In this document: positions 6,310-8,649 of the stretch, piece after piece | Numbering within the stretch: position 1 is the stretch's first letter | How the letters are laid out: each line of letters opens with the position of its first letter | Assembly: GCA_900751035.1 (NCBI GenBank) | Contig: CAADSF010000374.1 | Coordinates: 1-8,649, forward strand | Origin: an uncultured Oscillospiraceae bacterium | GTDB taxonomy: Bacteria > Bacillota > Clostridia > Oscillospirales > Oscillospiraceae | DNA length: 8,649 nt | Direction of reading: 5' to 3' | Notes under the pieces: model-generated | Database searches by the model: none | What the model was told of the DNA's origin: nothing | What the model saw: the letters and a program-made list of their open reading frames with translations, nothing else | Translations under genes and position numbers: made by a program

Positions 6310-7488
6310 TTATTTCCCGCTGAAATCAAGCCAGCCCTTCATGTAATCCGGGTCCTTCCCATGCGACATTACCTCGCCCAGCGTGTCAAGCGTGGCTCTG
6401 TGCGTAAAGATTCGGTCAAGTCCCAGCTGGCGGTGCTTCAGCAGCATCTGGAACGCCTTGTCAAACGTCTTCGCCGTATTGACGCTCATGCCGATGTAGG
6501 TCGCGTGCTTGCCGCACAGGTCCTTGCCCGGATAGAACTCTACAGGCTTGCCGGTGCCGATATTGCCGATTTCAACAAGCGTGCCGACATTTTTCAGCAG
6601 ATCCACGCCGTCGCGGAACGCGTACTGCGAACCGGCGCACTGGAAAACGACGTCTGCGCCGTTTTTGTGGTTATAGTTGTGGATGATTGCGCGGCGCTCT
6701 TCAATGGAAAGCTTGCTGGAGTTCATGACCTCGTCCGCGCCGGAGAGTTCCTTCGCCAGCTGCAGCTTCTGGTCGCTGAAGCCGCTGATGATGATATGCT
6801 GGATGCCCATTGTCCGGGCGATAGTCGCAACAAGCGCCGCGATCTGACCGTCGCCGATAACAAGCGCTGTCGAGCCGAGATTGAAGCTGTCCTCAAAGAT
6901 ACCCGGCGCACGCATCGCAAGCTCAACGCCGCGCATGGCAACCGCCATCGGATCGAGCAGCGACGCAACATTGCTGGGCATATCCTCTGGCACCTGCCAC
7001 ATGAAGGTGCCGGGGAAAACGTACATATATTCACCGAAGCCGCCCTTGATATACGGCGCTTCATAAATGGAGTTCGAGCGGATTGGTGCGCCGCCGAAGC
7101 CGAGCGATTCATACGGAACGCCGTAGACAAACGAGTGGTCGCAGACGCCGCAGGCGCCGATGCCATAGGTCAGGCAGTTTTCACAGGTGCCGCAGACAAC
7201 CCACGGGTACAGGCAGATCCGGTCGCCGACCTTCACCTCGCCGGTGTAGCAGCGCATGGACTTTGCCGCGTCCGGCCCCATCTCGACCACACGGCCGCAG
7301 AGCTCATGGCCGAGAATGACGGGATACGCCGGATCCTCCTCGAACAGGTGCAGATCCGTGCCGCAAATGCTGGCCGCCTCCAGCTTCAGGATCATGCCGT
7401 CCCGTCCGCATTCCGGCATCTGGACGTCCATGACCTCAATGGTATGCTTCTTTGTCAATACAGCAGCTTTACACGTTTGATTCGTCAT
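6310..7488 (-). CDS. Zinc-dependent medium-chain alcohol/polyol dehydrogenase
   Basis: A predicted cytoplasmic oxidoreductase of 392 residues that would oxidise a secondary alcohol of a polyol or sugar, or run in reverse. The catalytic zinc site fits C42 in SICGTD, H61-E62 in LGHELCG, and possibly D179 in LLDPMAVAM. The structural zinc site is C99, C102, C105 and C113 in the classical C-x2-C-x2-C-x7-C spacing. The dinucleotide-binding motif is VIGDGQIA, a GxGxxA variant at 212-217. The acidic residue normally ending the second strand of that fold is replaced by G236 in ISGFSD, which leaves NADP as a possible cofactor. ATG start with GGAGG 9 bases upstream. It follows the permease by 27 bases. 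It is somewhat longer than the 340-350 residues common in sorbitol or threonine dehydrogenases. The family is secure; the substrate is not. Confidence 0.93.
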   Translation of the reverse strand: MTNQTCKAAVLTKKHTIEVMDVQMPECGRDGMILKLEAASICGTDLHLFEEDPAYPVILGHELCGRVVEMGPDAAKSMRCYTGEVKVGDRICLYPWVVCGTCENCLTYGIGACGVCDHSFVYGVPYESLGFGGAPIRSNSIYEAPYIKGGFGEYMYVFPGTFMWQVPEDMPSNVASLLDPMAVAMRGVELAMRAPGIFEDSFNLGSTALVIGDGQIAALVATIARTMGIQHIIISGFSDQKLQLAKELSGADEVMNSSKLSIEERRAIIHNYNHKNGADVVFQCAGSQYAFRDGVDLLKNVGTLVEIGNIGTGKPVEFYPGKDLCGKHATYIGMSVNTAKTFDKAFQMLLKHRQLGLDRIFTHRATLDTLGEVMSHGKDPDYMKGWLDFSGK

Positions 7489-7497
7489 TGTTTTTTA

Positions 7498-7502
7498 CCT
7501 CC
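7498..7502 (-). promoter_or_regulatory. Ribosome binding site of the alcohol dehydrogenase
   Basis: GGAGG on the - strand, 9 bases before the ATG at 7488, with an A-rich spacer. It lies in the 27-base gap after the permease stop. Confidence 0.75.
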
Positions 7503-7515
7503 AACCTGTTTCTGA

Positions 7516-8472
7516 TTACGATGTTGCCTTTGCCTTGCGTCTTCTCTGCATATTGTCGAACGCAACCGCGAACAGCAGTACCGCGCCCTTCGCGACCCAC
7601 TGCCAGTATTCGTCAAGATTCATCAGCGTCATGCCGTTGCTGAGCATACCCATGATCAGAACACCCGCGACGACATTGATGATTTTGCCCTGACCGCCCG
7701 CGACGCTCACGCCGCCGAGAACGGCAGCCGTGATCACGTCCATCTCAAAGCCCTCGCTGGTGGCCGGCTGGCCGGAGTTGAGGCGGGACAGCATAATCAC
7801 GCCGGACAGACCAGCGAAAAAGCCGCTGAGCGAATAGATCTGGATCTTTTTGACCAGCACGTTGATGCCGGAAAGCCTTGCGACCTCCTCATTGCCGCCG
7901 ATCGCGTAGAGGTGACGGCCAAAGCTTGTCTGCTCCAGCATCCACCAGCCGATGAAGAAGACCAGCGCCAGAATATAGACCGGAATCGGAATGCCGAGGA
8001 AATAGCCCTGTCCAAGGGTCTTGATGGACTCCGGCAGGCCGTAGACCGGGATGCCCTGCGTCATGATGAACGCAAAGCCTCTGGCTATGGTCTGCATGGC
8101 AAGCGTGGCAATCAGGGCCGGAACCTCGAACCGGGCAACCATGACGCCGCTGATAAAGCCACAGACGATTCCGACCAGAACCCCGACCAGCATGGCCGGA
8201 AAAATCGCAAAGCCCAGATCATGAATGAGCTTGGCGGACACAACGCCGGAAAGCGCAATAACCGAGCCGATGGAAATGTCGATGCCGCCTGTCAGCAGCA
8301 CCATCGTCATGCCGACCGCGCAGATTCCAGTCATGGAAACCTGGCGACAGATATTCAGCAGATTCTTTGTCGACAGGAACGTCTTTGTCAGAATCGAGAA
8401 AAACACGAACACAAACAAAAGCACCAGATAGACAAACACCTGACTGACCGAAAGCCTTGTTTTCTTTTTCAT
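7516..8472 (-). CDS. Sugar ABC transporter permease, RbsC family
   Basis: The membrane-spanning subunit of a monosaccharide-type ABC importer (ribose, xylose and related transporters). Its 318 residues match the family. Hydrophobic segments lie roughly at 11-29, 46-61, 68-84, 88-112, 118-138, 161-178, 212-228, 246-256, 264-284 and 293-305; the exact helix count is not resolved by eye. Family signatures are LLTGGIDISIGS (59-70), the ATPase-contact loop GGNEEVARLSGI (192-203) and AVLGGVSVAGGQGK (250-263). A basic tail, QRRRKAK, ends the protein. ATG start with GAGG 9 bases upstream. It begins 17 bases after the ATPase stop, so the two subunits are co-expressed. Substrate could be a pentose, hexose, polyol or a nucleoside-like compound; the downstream catabolic genes favour a sugar or polyol. 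Confidence 0.94.
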   Translation of the reverse strand: MKKKTRLSVSQVFVYLVLLFVFVFFSILTKTFLSTKNLLNICRQVSMTGICAVGMTMVLLTGGIDISIGSVIALSGVVSAKLIHDLGFAIFPAMLVGVLVGIVCGFISGVMVARFEVPALIATLAMQTIARGFAFIMTQGIPVYGLPESIKTLGQGYFLGIPIPVYILALVFFIGWWMLEQTSFGRHLYAIGGNEEVARLSGINVLVKKIQIYSLSGFFAGLSGVIMLSRLNSGQPATSEGFEMDVITAAVLGGVSVAGGQGKIINVVAGVLIMGMLSNGMTLMNLDEYWQWVAKGAVLLFAVAFDNMQRRRKAKATS

Positions 8473-8489
8473 AGCGAGACACCTCTTTT

Positions 8490-8649
8490 TTACATACCGG
8501 AAGCCATTTCAAGAAGGCGTTCCTGGCTGACCTCTTCTCTATTCAGCTCTCCGCTTACGGAGCCCTGATGCATTACGATGATCCGGTCGCTCATACCAAT
8601 CAGCTCCGGCATTTCGGAGGAGATCATGATGATGGACTTCCCCTCCTTG
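8490..8649 (-). CDS. C-terminal end of an RbsA-type sugar ABC transporter ATPase
   Basis: Only the last 52 codons are inside the window; the gene continues past base 8649. The frame reads KEGKSIIMISSEMPELIGMS, then DRIIVMHQGSVSGELNREEV, ending EMASGM and TAA. This matches the end of the second nucleotide-binding half of duplicated sugar ATPases such as RbsA, XylG and MglA, with their S-S-E-x-P-E-x-x-G-x-x-DR-I-x-V-M-x-x-G signature. It would energise the adjacent permease from the cytoplasmic face. The Walker A, Walker B and ABC signature motifs are outside the window, so activity cannot be judged. The stop lies 17 bases before the permease start. Confidence 0.92.
   Translation of the reverse strand, partial: KEGKSIIMISSEMPELIGMSDRIIVMHQGSVSGELNREEVSQERLLEMASGM

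Noticed and set aside
5352..6323. + strand open frame of 323 codons opposite the hydroxyacid dehydrogenase
   Set aside because: Antisense to a gene with intact cofactor and catalytic motifs; no ribosome site and no recognisable domain.
6285..6329. Upstream ATG giving a 361-residue hydroxyacid dehydrogenase
   Set aside because: It would overlap the alcohol dehydrogenase stop, and the extra residues contain the AGGAGG ribosome site of the better start at 6284.
6283..7515. + strand open frame of 410 codons opposite the alcohol dehydrogenase
   Set aside because: It mirrors a well-supported zinc dehydrogenase and has composition typical of an antisense shadow.
8473..8489. Possible promoter or attenuator between the ATPase and permease genes
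   Set aside because: The gap is only 17 bases and is occupied by the permease ribosome site; no hairpin or promoter boxes fit.

Overview
The window reads like a chromosomal segment of a gut-type Firmicute, most plausibly a moderately GC-rich member of Clostridia such as the Oscillospirales. The reasons are the purine-rich AGGAGG-type ribosome sites before every gene, a clostridial surface protein with GG-A-I-Y beta-helix repeats, and proteins resembling Firmicutes sugar-catabolism families. The lineage is inferred from style, not from a marker gene.

The layout is two convergent units. On the + strand (1-2747) lies the 3' part of one large gene for a modular, probably secreted surface protein. 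Its reading frame is open to the window edge, so its start and signal peptide are outside. It has beta-strand repeats, a PKD/Ig-like segment, a YDG-like segment, a right-handed beta-helix with five 26-28-residue repeats, and a C-terminal module common in clostridial surface proteins. Base composition rises clearly around 1500-1600, which suggests a mosaic gene.

A shared GC-rich hairpin (2756-2792) separates this gene from the second unit.

On the - strand, from 8649 down to 2825, is one tightly packed operon with 12-27 bases between genes. In transcription order it holds the end of an RbsA-type sugar ABC ATPase, an RbsC-type permease, a zinc alcohol dehydrogenase, a D-2-hydroxyacid dehydrogenase, an FGGY sugar kinase and a class II ketose-phosphate aldolase. 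Together they look like an import-oxidise-phosphorylate-cleave pathway for a sugar, polyol or sugar acid. The simplest reading is that the transporter brings in the substrate, one or both dehydrogenases convert it to a ketose or related compound, the kinase phosphorylates it, and the aldolase splits the product to a triose phosphate such as DHAP plus an aldehyde. The substrate cannot be read from the sequence, and the kinase, aldolase and alcohol dehydrogenase each carry motif departures that argue against simply copying a textbook name. The operon promoter, regulator and solute-binding protein are not in the window.

I found no tRNA, rRNA, CRISPR array, insertion sequence, phage gene or riboswitch. 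The most interesting element is the uncharacterised gene combination in the catabolic operon, not an obviously new class of system.
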